Assembly: GCA_913043185.1 (NCBI GenBank)
Contig: CAJWMI010000007.1
Location: 1 to 35,635 of the forward strand
Direction of reading: 5' to 3'
DNA: 35,635 nucleotides
Origin: an uncultured Fidelibacterota bacterium
Lineage (GTDB): Bacteria; Marinisomatota; Marinisomatia; Marinisomatales; UBA1611
The notes beneath the pieces are model-generated. The model was not told the DNA's origin, ran no database searches, and saw only the letters and a list, made by a program, of their open reading frames with translations. How positions within the stretch are numbered: position 1 is the first letter of the stretch; each line of letters opens with the position of its first letter. The translations under genes and the position numbers were made by a program. Below, in pieces: positions 1 through 9,306 of this stretch.

Positions 1-560
1 TAAATATACGGCTTTAAACCTAAAAATTCATTATCAGAAAGTCTATATGAAATCAGCTCAACATAGTCCAGGTTAATTTTCTCTATAGCCCGAGCCGTTT
101 GAATACTAATAATATTATTTTCAAACGATATCAGGGTTCCCCCTAAGCGCTTATTGTTATTGTGAACGACTTTAACATATTGCGGCTTAGGAAGCCCATT
201 TATTATTTCTGCAGCTCTTAAAAAATCCATCCCAGCGTACATAATCTCACGAGCTTCTTTTGTAAACTCAGGCTGCAAATTTACCTTATTTTGAAACCTG
301 GTGAATTGCTTGAGTGACATTTTTTTCTCATATGTTTTTCTTTTTCCTCTTTTATTTACAACTATACGTACACTGTATTTCAAATCGGAAACTTGATATA
401 TCTGGGCACTGATAAAATTTCTTACTTTAGGAAATATACGATAAAAACGGTTCTCGTGAATGTCTATTGTTGTTCCAACACGCGGACTCAAAATAACAAT
501 CTCGCTCTGTGAGAAACCTTTACATAATAATAACAGTAAAAATAGACCAATCTTTATCAT
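1..560 (-). CDS. Exported protein of unknown function (3' end outside window)
   Basis: An open frame begins with ATG at 560-558 and runs off the left edge after 186 codons. It was read directly by translating the reverse strand. The first residues, MIKIGLFLLLLLCKGFSQS, form a clear signal peptide, so the product is exported. The mature part contains a basic stretch (VVNKRGKRKTYEKK) and alternating hydrophobic residues that suggest beta structure. I recognise no family. Its ATG lies 9 nt after the end of the FecR/barrel gene on the same strand, so the two are probably cotranscribed and may act together in the envelope. The true C-terminus is unknown. Confidence 0.8.
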   Translation of the reverse strand, partial: MIKIGLFLLLLLCKGFSQSEIVILSPRVGTTIDIHENRFYRIFPKVRNFISAQIYQVSDLKYSVRIVVNKRGKRKTYEKKMSLKQFTRFQNKVNLQPEFTKEAREIMYAGMDFLRAAEIINGLPKPQYVKVVHNNNKRLGGTLISFENNIISIQTARAIEKINLDYVELISYRLSDNEFLGLKPYI

Positions 561-569
561 AATATATAT

Positions 570-2861
570 TTAAAAACTGAATGCGGTTTCTACTTTTGTC
601 TGCTTAACAGGTTCTAAATCACCGGTACCGTTGTCTCTATAAAATTCGCTGTATTCCCAGATCAGACTCACACCCTTGCTCATTTCGTACCCGACACGGT
701 ATCCCATGACAGTGTTTTCAGATGGGTTTTTAAAATCAAATGGGTCTTTATCATTATTTCTTCTATAGAAAGCAGTTGCTGTGCTTAACTTAGGAATATT
801 ATCTGTGTTAAGGGTCAGTACAGAGTTGAAGCTATTATATTCAACAGTGTCTGCTGTCATACTGGCATAGGAAGCGCTAAAATTCACTAGATTAAATAGA
901 TTCATATTTGCAGAACCAAATACGCCATCAGAGCTCCAGCTATCATCATAATCAGAAAAGATAGACATATCTTTTGTCCTAATTATAGTCTCTGTTCCTT
1001 GAGAGATACTAACTACTCTGTTTAAATCATAGGCCTGGTCAAAAAACTGAGGAATATAAGAACCTTTAACGGATCTGTATTCAATAGAAATATTAAGCAA
1101 GCCGAATAATGTTGATCTTAGCCCCGGTATAGTCAGGCCTGTTCCAGAACGCTTTGGTCGAAAAAAAAGTGTGTCAGCATTATCATCTACTGTTGCAACC
1201 TCAGGAAATAATAGGCTGTTAAACTCCGTGTAAACAGATAGAGATAACATATCGCTAGACAACACAGGGTAAGATATATCAAAAGACCAGGCAGACACAG
1301 ACGCGCTGTTATCGTTAATACTAAACGGTCTTGCTTTAAGGGTTATGCTGTCGTCCATAGCATCAACCAGGTTGTCACCGTCAGAATCAATATCAATCAG
1401 TGAGTCAGAGACCCCCATTCCATGACCAGGGTCTGGCCAGCCGTCGCCATCGGTATCATTCCAGAGAGAGCTATCAGTTGGAAAATCATCAAATATATCA
1501 GGAAAAGAGTCACCGTCTCTATCTTTTAAAGATGAAAACATATTCGCATCAGAAATATAGTTTAAACCTATTGTGATCGGTAACGCATCAGAAACCCTAT
1601 ACTGTGCTCTCAGTCCCAAAATGGTTCCGCCTCTAGAAAAGTCTTTAATGTTTGATAAAAATAATTCACCACCAATAGGGCCTATGTTAAATCCAGTGTT
1701 TATCCCTACTCTTCTCACCGTTGGAAACTCCATCATATTAGAATAACCCTGCATCAAACCTCCCTGTCCAAGTGTCATGTTTTCAATAGAACCATATTTA
1801 ACCCACACTGGAGAAGATTTTTCGCCATAACGTATGTAAAGGATTTTATCATATATTAGATCAGGATCACTCTTAAAGTCCCACTCATCTTCACGCACAT
1901 TACCCTCATTGTCCATGTAAACAACCAAGTCTAGCCCTATGCCAACACCGGCTATATTTATCTCTGGCCTAAGTGCAAGCTGATTGTATAGTGTGCCATC
2001 TATTGTAGCTGAGCCAATCCCAAGGCCCATCCCAAAAGGCTTTTTTGGCACATCAGGTTTACTTTCTGGCTTAGACTCAGTTGCTGATTCCTGTTCAATT
2101 GAGGTATCATTATTGTTGCTTCTATTTTCTGATTCAGGTTGTCCACTATCACTATCATTGATGTTATCATTTTGACTTTGTGAATCAAATTGTTGAGGTT
2201 CAGCTGATGGCTGAGAAGGATCTACTCTTTTTGAAGGCGGTTGATTATTTTGAATAACATCCTCTAGTTCTGGATCTTTAGGGTAGTCACTGGGACTTGC
2301 TGGCGCCTGCATTAGGCTCCCTGTGGACCCACTTAAGGCCTTCTGCCCTGGGCCAACACTTACTGTCTGTCCACTGACAGAGTTAAATACATCAAACAGG
2401 CCCTCTTTACCAACAAACTGATCAACACCAGAAGGATCAATCATCGCGGAAAATTCTGTGCCTTTTACACTTGCTACGCTTACAGGAGATACGACCCTGA
2501 AAGTCTTATTCCTATTTTCTTTTTCAATCTTATTAAGGATTGTACCAAACTCAATATTCAGTGAACGAGTATTTCTTGTGTCCATAAACTCAAACTGTGA
2601 GTTTGCCTTGATCTTTACCACCGACCTATCATCTAAAAATATTACAGCTGCAAATCCATACTCACCCACTTTTATAGCGTCACCATTATTTATTGAGCCG
2701 CCAACCTGTGCTGCTTCAGCATAGGTCTGCATGCCTAATCTTTTTATATATACCAATCCCTCTGACTTCATGATTCTTGCAACCGACTCTGCGTAACTAA
2801 TAGACAAGCAGAAAAAAAGAGTTAATATAAATGTATACTTAGAAAGGTATTTATTCCGCAT
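570..2861 (-). CDS. FecR-domain protein with C-terminal outer-membrane beta-barrel
   Basis: The 763-residue product starts with a signal peptide (about residues 1-24). A FecR-type domain follows at about 28-175, with the family-typical stretch VVSPVSVASVKGTEF. Residues about 180-272 are a Ser/Gln/Asn/Glu-rich, low-complexity linker. The rest looks like an outer-membrane barrel: alternating hydrophobic strands, and a last residue Phe (KVETAFSF), the usual beta-signal for outer-membrane insertion. Inside the barrel, at about 445-505, lies an Asp-rich insertion of thrombospondin type-3-like calcium repeats (DRDGDSFPD, DTDGDGWPD, DIDSDGDNLVD). The start is supported by GAGGG about 8 nt upstream of the ATG. 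It lies 39 nt downstream of the dehydrogenase gene and 9 nt upstream of another exported protein. FecR domains are otherwise known mainly from anti-sigma regulators; joined to a barrel, the domain is more likely a periplasmic ligand-binding or peptidoglycan-facing module. That role is inference. Confidence 0.75.
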   Translation of the reverse strand: MRNKYLSKYTFILTLFFCLSISYAESVARIMKSEGLVYIKRLGMQTYAEAAQVGGSINNGDAIKVGEYGFAAVIFLDDRSVVKIKANSQFEFMDTRNTRSLNIEFGTILNKIEKENRNKTFRVVSPVSVASVKGTEFSAMIDPSGVDQFVGKEGLFDVFNSVSGQTVSVGPGQKALSGSTGSLMQAPASPSDYPKDPELEDVIQNNQPPSKRVDPSQPSAEPQQFDSQSQNDNINDSDSGQPESENRSNNNDTSIEQESATESKPESKPDVPKKPFGMGLGIGSATIDGTLYNQLALRPEINIAGVGIGLDLVVYMDNEGNVREDEWDFKSDPDLIYDKILYIRYGEKSSPVWVKYGSIENMTLGQGGLMQGYSNMMEFPTVRRVGINTGFNIGPIGGELFLSNIKDFSRGGTILGLRAQYRVSDALPITIGLNYISDANMFSSLKDRDGDSFPDIFDDFPTDSSLWNDTDGDGWPDPGHGMGVSDSLIDIDSDGDNLVDAMDDSITLKARPFSINDNSASVSAWSFDISYPVLSSDMLSLSVYTEFNSLLFPEVATVDDNADTLFFRPKRSGTGLTIPGLRSTLFGLLNISIEYRSVKGSYIPQFFDQAYDLNRVVSISQGTETIIRTKDMSIFSDYDDSWSSDGVFGSANMNLFNLVNFSASYASMTADTVEYNSFNSVLTLNTDNIPKLSTATAFYRRNNDKDPFDFKNPSENTVMGYRVGYEMSKGVSLIWEYSEFYRDNGTGDLEPVKQTKVETAFSF

Positions 2862-2900
2862 TGTTTTCCCTCAGATTAAAGCCAGATATTAGCAACCTAT

Positions 2901-5687
2901 TTAATTTTCTACAATAGACTTAGAAATTCCAGCAGCCTCGCAAAATACTGATATTATATTCTTAAAATTTTTTCCCGTGACCTCACTCATGCCCAGCTCA
3001 CAGGTAATACTCGAAGATACTCCATCTGAGAAACTATCATGCAATAATAATTTATTTGATGCGTAGACACTCAAACCAGGGTATCTCAATGATTTATCTC
3101 CTGCAGCTCCGCAGCATTTTTGTTCTTCATTTCTCACTACTTTGCTAACACACTCATTCATTAGAGAATGAAATCTATTATCTAGACTCATTTTTTCTGC
3201 AGAACAGGGAGCATGTACAAAATACCTTTCATTAATAGGATTTATACTACATTTTTCCTTTACACTGTCTAAATACTCAATGATATCCAATATAGTGAGA
3301 TCATAGTTTGTTCCTTTTATATATTCCTTTAGATGATAAGTACAGGGTGAGTTATCAATAACAATAGGTGTTCTTCCGTTGTCAGAATCTTCATAAAGCT
3401 TACTGGTCAATTTTTCTGCCATTCTTATTCCCACATCTCTTTGACCGTGAGAATCAAAAGACATGCCACAGCAAAAATCATCATAGTTATCGAGAACATG
3501 AAGCTTAGTACCCACATGATTTGATAACATAATCATGTATTCTACATTAGATGTCCCTCTTGAGTCTCCTGACAATATGCGACCAACGCAACTGGGATAC
3601 ATTATTGTTTCTGCACTATCGATACCACAGTTACCTTTATAACTACTATTGGTTAGATTAAATCCTATTGTTGGCCAAATAGGAAATAAACCATTTGAAA
3701 CATGATTAAGCCTATTTGTAATGTGCTTAAAGTTTTCTTTTCCCATAATCTTACTGCTATAGTTTCCTATTTTTAGTAGAAACCGAAATATTGCTAATGA
3801 AAGATCGAAATTATTTTCAACAATCCGGGCCAGAAAATTATTATTATTTTTCACTCGATAATCTCTGACCATTTCACCAGTGTTTATGTTCACTGGACAT
3901 CTATCTTCGCATAACCCATCTGTTGCACAGGATTTGTCTAGGTAGTATTCTAGATCTTTATCTATGTCAGACCTGATGACCTGATCTCTAATTAGCTCTA
4001 GCTCCCTCATAAGCCCAATTCTCTGTCTAGGAGATAGAGTATAACCAGTACTAGGACAAACTTTCTCACAAAATCCACACTCTACACATGTGTCAACGAT
4101 ATCATTGACTTTTGGCATAGGCTTCAATGATTTAATATGAATTTTACTGTCTCTTGTTAAGATTACATCCGGATTTAATATAAAGTCAGGATCAGACAAA
4201 GACTTAATACTCCACATAATGTCAAAAATCTCACTGCCCCATTCTTTTTCAACAAAAGGCGCCATATTTCGTCCTGTACCATGCTCAGCTTTCAGAGAAC
4301 CATTATAATTATTTAATGTTATCTCAGACATTTTATCTATAAGCAGCTCATAATTTTTTACGCCACTTGACGTCTCAAGATCTACAGAACAGACATAATG
4401 CAGATTTCCATCTTTAGCATGGCCAAAAGTAACAGCATCATTGAAACCATAGGATTTAAAGATATTTTTCATATCCTCTACAATATCGGAGAAATTTTGG
4501 ACATCAACAGCAATATCTTCGGTAATAACAGTGGTTCCAATTTTTCTTAAAGCACCAACCGTTGGATACAGACCCTTTCTAATTTTCCAGAGACTCTCCC
4601 TATTACTAGCATCGTTAGAAAATCCTGAAGAAATATTAATAGAATTACTTTTGTGCATTATCTCTTTCGCAACTTTAAATCTATTTATTAACTGTTCATG
4701 GTTTTCACAATGATATTCTACTAAAATACCTGAGAAACCATCTTCTATTTCCTTTGGACTATATGGAGGATTTTGAATATTTACCGCTGTTCTTAGCGCA
4801 TTATCATCAAGAAACTCTATTGCACTTGCGCCACTGTCTTTAAAATCCATAACAGAATTGCAAGCAGAGACTGAGCTATTATATAATATTAGTCCGGTAG
4901 TCTTGTGCTCATATTCAGGAACCGTGTCTAGTGTAACAGCAGAAATAAAGGCAAGAGTACCCTCAGACCCGATTAATAGATGAGAAAAGATTTCTAAAGG
5001 ATCAGAATAATCAACAAAAGAATTCATAGAATACCCGATCGTATTTTTAAGTCGATATTTATTGATTATTTTATTATATAGTCTTTTATTATTACTTATA
5101 TAATTCTTTATTTTAAGTATTCCTTTAAATAGTTCTGGTTCACTGTACTGAAACCTTTCAGATTCACCATGTCTACCAGATTCATATACATGGCCATTGG
5201 GAAGCATAAAGCGTATGGATTCTAAAGTATTGTAGCTATTATGCTCTGTACCACATACCATGCCTGATGAATTATTGGAAACTATGCCGCCTATACATGC
5301 AGCGTTTATTGATGCGGGGTCTGGACCTATTTTTCTATTATATGAGGCGAGTATTTGATTTGCTGTCGCCCCATTAACGCCTGGCTGAAGAAATATTTTT
5401 TTACCACCATCTAAAACTCTGAATCTATTCCAATAATCTTTTACCTCTACAAGGATCCCGTTTGTGACTGACTGCCCAGACAAAGAAGTTCCCGCAGTTC
5501 TAAATGTGATTGGTATCTTATTGTTTCGACTATAGTTGAATAAATCTTCTACCTCGTTCTCATTTTTTGGTTTTGCAACTGCTTTTGGAACCATCCTATA
5601 TACACTTGCGTCTCTGCAATAAGTCAATCTATCTATCCATGTCGTAGATAACATATTATTTAAACTGATATTATGAACTTTAGTCAT
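2901..5687 (-). CDS. FAD-linked D-2-hydroxyacid dehydrogenase with Fe-S and CCG domains (YdiJ/GlcD-GlcF type)
   Basis: This 928-residue protein fuses a flavin dehydrogenase to an electron-transfer module. Residues about 35-250 are an FAD_binding_4 domain (PKAVAKPKNENEVEDLF, FRTAGTSLSGQ), followed by the FAD-oxidase C-terminal domain (HGTGRNMAPFVE region). Two 4Fe-4S motifs follow: CVECGFCEKVCP near residue 532 and CATDGLCEDRCP near 590. Two cysteine-rich CCG domains end the protein (CCGMSFDSHG near 737, CCGAAGDKS near 857), as in glycolate oxidase GlcF and heterodisulfide reductase. The fusion order matches E. coli YdiJ and related D-lactate/D-2-hydroxyglutarate dehydrogenases, which pass electrons to the respiratory chain. 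The exact substrate cannot be read from the sequence. It is the first gene of a minus-strand run, divergent from the large surface-protein gene. Confidence 0.88.
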   Translation of the reverse strand: MTKVHNISLNNMLSTTWIDRLTYCRDASVYRMVPKAVAKPKNENEVEDLFNYSRNNKIPITFRTAGTSLSGQSVTNGILVEVKDYWNRFRVLDGGKKIFLQPGVNGATANQILASYNRKIGPDPASINAACIGGIVSNNSSGMVCGTEHNSYNTLESIRFMLPNGHVYESGRHGESERFQYSEPELFKGILKIKNYISNNKRLYNKIINKYRLKNTIGYSMNSFVDYSDPLEIFSHLLIGSEGTLAFISAVTLDTVPEYEHKTTGLILYNSSVSACNSVMDFKDSGASAIEFLDDNALRTAVNIQNPPYSPKEIEDGFSGILVEYHCENHEQLINRFKVAKEIMHKSNSINISSGFSNDASNRESLWKIRKGLYPTVGALRKIGTTVITEDIAVDVQNFSDIVEDMKNIFKSYGFNDAVTFGHAKDGNLHYVCSVDLETSSGVKNYELLIDKMSEITLNNYNGSLKAEHGTGRNMAPFVEKEWGSEIFDIMWSIKSLSDPDFILNPDVILTRDSKIHIKSLKPMPKVNDIVDTCVECGFCEKVCPSTGYTLSPRQRIGLMRELELIRDQVIRSDIDKDLEYYLDKSCATDGLCEDRCPVNINTGEMVRDYRVKNNNNFLARIVENNFDLSLAIFRFLLKIGNYSSKIMGKENFKHITNRLNHVSNGLFPIWPTIGFNLTNSSYKGNCGIDSAETIMYPSCVGRILSGDSRGTSNVEYMIMLSNHVGTKLHVLDNYDDFCCGMSFDSHGQRDVGIRMAEKLTSKLYEDSDNGRTPIVIDNSPCTYHLKEYIKGTNYDLTILDIIEYLDSVKEKCSINPINERYFVHAPCSAEKMSLDNRFHSLMNECVSKVVRNEEQKCCGAAGDKSLRYPGLSVYASNKLLLHDSFSDGVSSSITCELGMSEVTGKNFKNIISVFCEAAGISKSIVEN

Positions 5688-5795
5688 TGAAAATTTTCAG
5701 CATCTTTTATGTAATTATTTATTTTTTCTTCAATAGATTCACAAATAATACGGTTAAAAAGAAAAGGATTATAGATTTATTGATAACATTGTAGT

Positions 5796-5825
5796 TTGTT
5801 TGAGTATTTTGTAACTTGATATAAT
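5796..5825 (+). promoter_or_regulatory. Candidate sigma-70-type promoter for the surface-protein gene
   Basis: TTGTTT at 5796-5801 and a perfect TATAAT at 5820-5825 are separated by 18 nt, about 65 nt upstream of the ATG at 5890. It lies in the 202-nt divergent intergenic region. The match is good, but chance matches are common in AT-rich DNA. Confidence 0.45.
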
Positions 5826-5835
5826 TCTGAGGTAG

Positions 5836-5869
5836 TCTATGATTTTACTTTTTTTAAGTCTATCATAGA
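5836..5869. promoter_or_regulatory. 8-bp inverted repeat in the leader of the surface-protein gene
   Basis: TCTATGAT (5836-5843) and its exact reverse complement ATCATAGA (5862-5869) flank 18 nt. The pair sits just downstream of the candidate promoter and ends 20 nt before the start codon. It could be an operator or an mRNA hairpin. Nothing in the window shows which protein would bind it. Confidence 0.35.
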
Positions 5870-5889
5870 TAATATTCAATAAAATAAAT

Positions 5890-8800
5890 ATGAATTATAA
5901 AAGACTACTAAATATAACATTATTTATTATACTGTCATCACACGCATACTCAAGTGAAACAGTATCTATTGCAGGTGTGGTTATAGATAGCAAAGGCAAG
6001 CCAGTAAAAAAGGCTGAGATTGAACTATTGACAGGAAAAAAAGAAAAAGTAACAGACACTAAAACTGCCAAAAATGGAACGTTTGACCTTAAAGATCTCA
6101 AGGCTCAAAATTATTACTTAAATATAACCAGCAAGAAAAAAGGCTCCGCAACGGTTATAATCAGGGCATGGCCATCAGGCAATATTGATATTAAAGATTT
6201 AAAAGTTACTCTATCGGAAAAAGGTGAAAAGCAAAAATCATCTTTCGGACCTAAACCAACCGTTAGTGATGACAATGTTGAGGGCCCTCCGACTCTTCAA
6301 AAAGGTGGCGCATTAGCTGGTAAAACAATGAAAAAACCTCCGAAAAAGGTAGAAAAAGTTTCTGTGAGTGGAAAAGTATTGAATAAAAAAGGGAAACCAG
6401 TAAAGAAAGCTAAAATTATACTTTTCGATGAAAACTATAATCCGGTTGAAGAGCTAGAAACAAATAAAGAAGGCTTATTTAGTATAGAAAAACTCAAGCC
6501 TGCCAACTATAACTTAACAATCTCTAAAAAGAAAAATCAGGTAAAATTCAAACTCAAATCATGGCCAAAAAACAATCACAGCATTAAAAATATTGATGTA
6601 AATCTAACAAAAGAAAAACAGGAGACAAAAACCCTGACCTTTGGCGTAGAGCCACCACAGGCAAATGCTGGACCTGATCAAGAATTTGCTTATGAGAAGA
6701 CCGTTACTATAGACGGTAGTAAGAGCTATAACCCTAATAATATCATTCAGTCCTATGAGTGGAAAGAGATATCTGGAAAGATAAAGATTAAAGATCCTAC
6801 CAAACCAATTTTTAATTTTCAATCACCACGAACTGATCAAACATTTGAATTTGAATTAACAGTAAGAGGGCCCGGTAAAATAATTGACGAAGATACTGTA
6901 AAGATAGTCGTATACAATAAAAATATTTTTCCAATCGCTGATGCTGGTGAATACCAGACTGTCGATTTGAATGAGCCAATCATATTAGACGCTTCAAAGA
7001 GTAATGACCCAGATGGTGAGATACAGTCCTACCAGTGGAGGCAAATATCAGGAGAAAAAGTTAACTCTAGAAACTGGAATCAATCTGTAATTACTTTAAC
7101 AACTACCTCAACGCTAGAGGACACCCTTTCATTCGAACTTATGGTAGAAGATAATTATAACTCTGACCTTGATACTGTAGTCGTTTATATTGTTGATATT
7201 CCAGAACCACTGATACTGCTTACTAGTAGCTCAAGCGCAAACGAAGGTACTGGCATGGCAAAAATCTCACTGGGTGTATCCGCTAAATCTGGAAAGATAG
7301 CCTCTGTGCATGCTAAAACATATGATAGCACTGCAACGGGAAATGGCAGAGACTATACTACAATTGACAAAATCATCTCTGTGCCAGCTGGTAAAGCTAG
7401 GATTACTTTTCCATTAAATATTAACAATGATAATATTGATGAGTATGATGAAATGTTGATCATAAAAATAATTGACACTACGACCACCAATGCAAACACA
7501 GGAGCAACACGTACCCACATACTAACAATTATAGATGATGACCTTCCACCATCAGTTGAATTTTTATCTTCTAATACAACAGTGTCAGAGTCTGTCGGAA
7601 AACACTATCTAATTCTTTCACTATCAAATCAGAGCGGAAAAGATATATCTGTAAACTATCAGGTTCAGCCAACAAGCTCCGCTGTGTTTGGGCAAGACTA
7701 TTCTATTGAATCAGGGACCTCATATTTTCCAGCGGGTAAAACCAGAGACACACTAAACATATCAATAATCAATGATCCTATTGATGAGCCTAGGCAATCT
7801 ATCGTCTTAGCACTTAGTCAACCTGTAAACGCGTCTATCGGATTAAAATCTATGCACACGGTAAAGATTAACGATGATGACCCTCCTCCATATGTTTATA
7901 TTGATAATGAAAAAGGTAGCGGCCTTGAGTCAGACAGCTCTCAGTTTATTGCTTATTCGCTGTCAAGCTATTCTGAAAAAGAGGTAACAGTAAACTATAG
8001 AGTCAGTACCTATGGCACCACATCGAAAAAAAATAAAGACTATTTATTAGAAAATGGTTCCATGATTATTCCGGCAGGTCCACCTGGAAAATCTGGCATA
8101 AGTTTCACTGTAATAGATGACGAAATAGATGAGTATGATGAGCTTTTAATCGTTAACCTTATCGGTGAACCTGAGAACGCGACAATGGGCTCACTCACTC
8201 GTTACACTTTTACCATTATTGATAATGATGATAGGCCTACCTTAGAATTTAGTGGGGACGATCATGGTAACGAATTTTTAGCAGCAACAAGAATTAAAGT
8301 TGGTAGTACATCCGCTGGAATTATTGAACTTGGAGGAGATATTGATGTCTTTAGGTTTGATCTAAAATATCCCATAACCGTGCTCACAAAATCATCAGGA
8401 AATACGGACGTATTTGCTGAAATATTAGATAATGCAGGACAATTACTAGCCTCTGATGACAATAGCAGAGACAGTAATAACTTCATGATGAAGCTTCCAT
8501 TGTTACCCGGTCCACATTTTATAAGAGTAAAGCACTATGCGCCTGATGGAACCGGAGACTATATTTTGACACTTGAATCTTCAGAGTTGTATGATAAACA
8601 GGCAGACGACCTTATTCTAAGAAAAACACAGGCCTATTTCCACCCCGGACACATTATTTATACTGCCCAAACCAATAATGATCAATCCTATTATGTTGAC
8701 AGAATTCAGATTGATTCGGTTTCATATTCTCTTGACTCAAAACGATTTATTAAAATCATAGTCAATGATTCAATACTAATCAACCCTTCACACTGTTATG

Positions 8801-9306
8801 TACCAAGCCATGGTAGATATGAAAACCTAGGTATAATCCAAAAGAATTATATTTCAAATCCACTAGATGTTAAAGGGCTACCACAATACTTACCTGAGAA
8901 ATATCTTGATAACTCATTAGTATTTGGTGTTGTAAGAGACTATCAAACTAGAAAACCTATATTTGGCGCAGAAATTAGGGTTTATGCTGCTGCTGCACCG
9001 TCAATTGTAGCAAGTCAAACTAATCTGATTAATCTAATGGATGGGGAAACATGGGACGGAGGCAACAGATTACCCACAAAACGCGCACTATATAATGTAC
9101 CTAAAATCAATAGCTATCCCGAAGAAAAAGGAAGAAGAATCACTGGACTAAACGGAAAATTTGCCATTGCAGTGCAGGATACTGGATTTCTATTGATTCG
9201 TGCTAATGCTCCAACAAACAACTATAGAGTACAAGAAAAGAAAATTAGGATACGAAACAAAAGAGGAGATTTTTACGGAACAGATATATGGCTTATTCCA
9301 AAATAA
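5890..9306 (+). CDS. Large secreted multidomain surface protein (CnaB-like, PKD, Calx-beta, PPC)
   Basis: The 1138-residue product has a signal peptide (residues 1-22) and a string of beta-sandwich domains. Two carboxypeptidase-regulatory/CnaB-like repeats lie at about 25-110 and 155-240 (SIAGVVIDSKGKPVKKAEIE; SVSGKVLNKKGKPVKKAKII). Two PKD/K319-like domains follow at about 253-435 (NAGPDQEF, DASKSNDPDGEIQSYQWRQI). Three Calx-beta domains cover about 437-785, each ending in a DDD/DND acidic motif and carrying the GxDY and DExxE signatures. A PPC-like (pre-peptidase C-terminal) domain lies at about 787-895 (DIDVFRFDLK, GTGDYILTLES). A last CnaB-like unit lies at about 1010-1138. Calx-beta domains of other proteins bind Ca2+ and mediate adhesion. 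No catalytic domain, LPXTG or type IX C-terminal signal is evident. The following msrA starts inside its last codons, so expression is coupled. Lys-rich N-terminal repeats are unusual for this window. Confidence 0.8.
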   Translation: MNYKRLLNITLFIILSSHAYSSETVSIAGVVIDSKGKPVKKAEIELLTGKKEKVTDTKTAKNGTFDLKDLKAQNYYLNITSKKKGSATVIIRAWPSGNIDIKDLKVTLSEKGEKQKSSFGPKPTVSDDNVEGPPTLQKGGALAGKTMKKPPKKVEKVSVSGKVLNKKGKPVKKAKIILFDENYNPVEELETNKEGLFSIEKLKPANYNLTISKKKNQVKFKLKSWPKNNHSIKNIDVNLTKEKQETKTLTFGVEPPQANAGPDQEFAYEKTVTIDGSKSYNPNNIIQSYEWKEISGKIKIKDPTKPIFNFQSPRTDQTFEFELTVRGPGKIIDEDTVKIVVYNKNIFPIADAGEYQTVDLNEPIILDASKSNDPDGEIQSYQWRQISGEKVNSRNWNQSVITLTTTSTLEDTLSFELMVEDNYNSDLDTVVVYIVDIPEPLILLTSSSSANEGTGMAKISLGVSAKSGKIASVHAKTYDSTATGNGRDYTTIDKIISVPAGKARITFPLNINNDNIDEYDEMLIIKIIDTTTTNANTGATRTHILTIIDDDLPPSVEFLSSNTTVSESVGKHYLILSLSNQSGKDISVNYQVQPTSSAVFGQDYSIESGTSYFPAGKTRDTLNISIINDPIDEPRQSIVLALSQPVNASIGLKSMHTVKINDDDPPPYVYIDNEKGSGLESDSSQFIAYSLSSYSEKEVTVNYRVSTYGTTSKKNKDYLLENGSMIIPAGPPGKSGISFTVIDDEIDEYDELLIVNLIGEPENATMGSLTRYTFTIIDNDDRPTLEFSGDDHGNEFLAATRIKVGSTSAGIIELGGDIDVFRFDLKYPITVLTKSSGNTDVFAEILDNAGQLLASDDNSRDSNNFMMKLPLLPGPHFIRVKHYAPDGTGDYILTLESSELYDKQADDLILRKTQAYFHPGHIIYTAQTNNDQSYYVDRIQIDSVSYSLDSKRFIKIIVNDSILINPSHCYVPSHGRYENLGIIQKNYISNPLDVKGLPQYLPEKYLDNSLVFGVVRDYQTRKPIFGAEIRVYAAAAPSIVASQTNLINLMDGETWDGGNRLPTKRALYNVPKINSYPEEKGRRITGLNGKFAIAVQDTGFLLIRANAPTNNYRVQEKKIRIRNKRGDFYGTDIWLIPK

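Noticed and set aside
1984..2724. Several short frames on both strands inside the FecR/barrel gene
   Set aside because: They are antisense or out-of-frame shadows of low-complexity coding sequence without ribosome-binding sites or recognisable domains.
5688..5889. A small RNA or tRNA gene in the divergent intergenic region
   Set aside because: No cloverleaf-compatible arms or GTTC-type T-loop was found; only promoter-like elements and one inverted repeat are present.
7200..8240. Tandem DNA repeats in the surface-protein gene
   Set aside because: The three units are diverged Calx-beta protein domains; no recent DNA-level repeat is visible.
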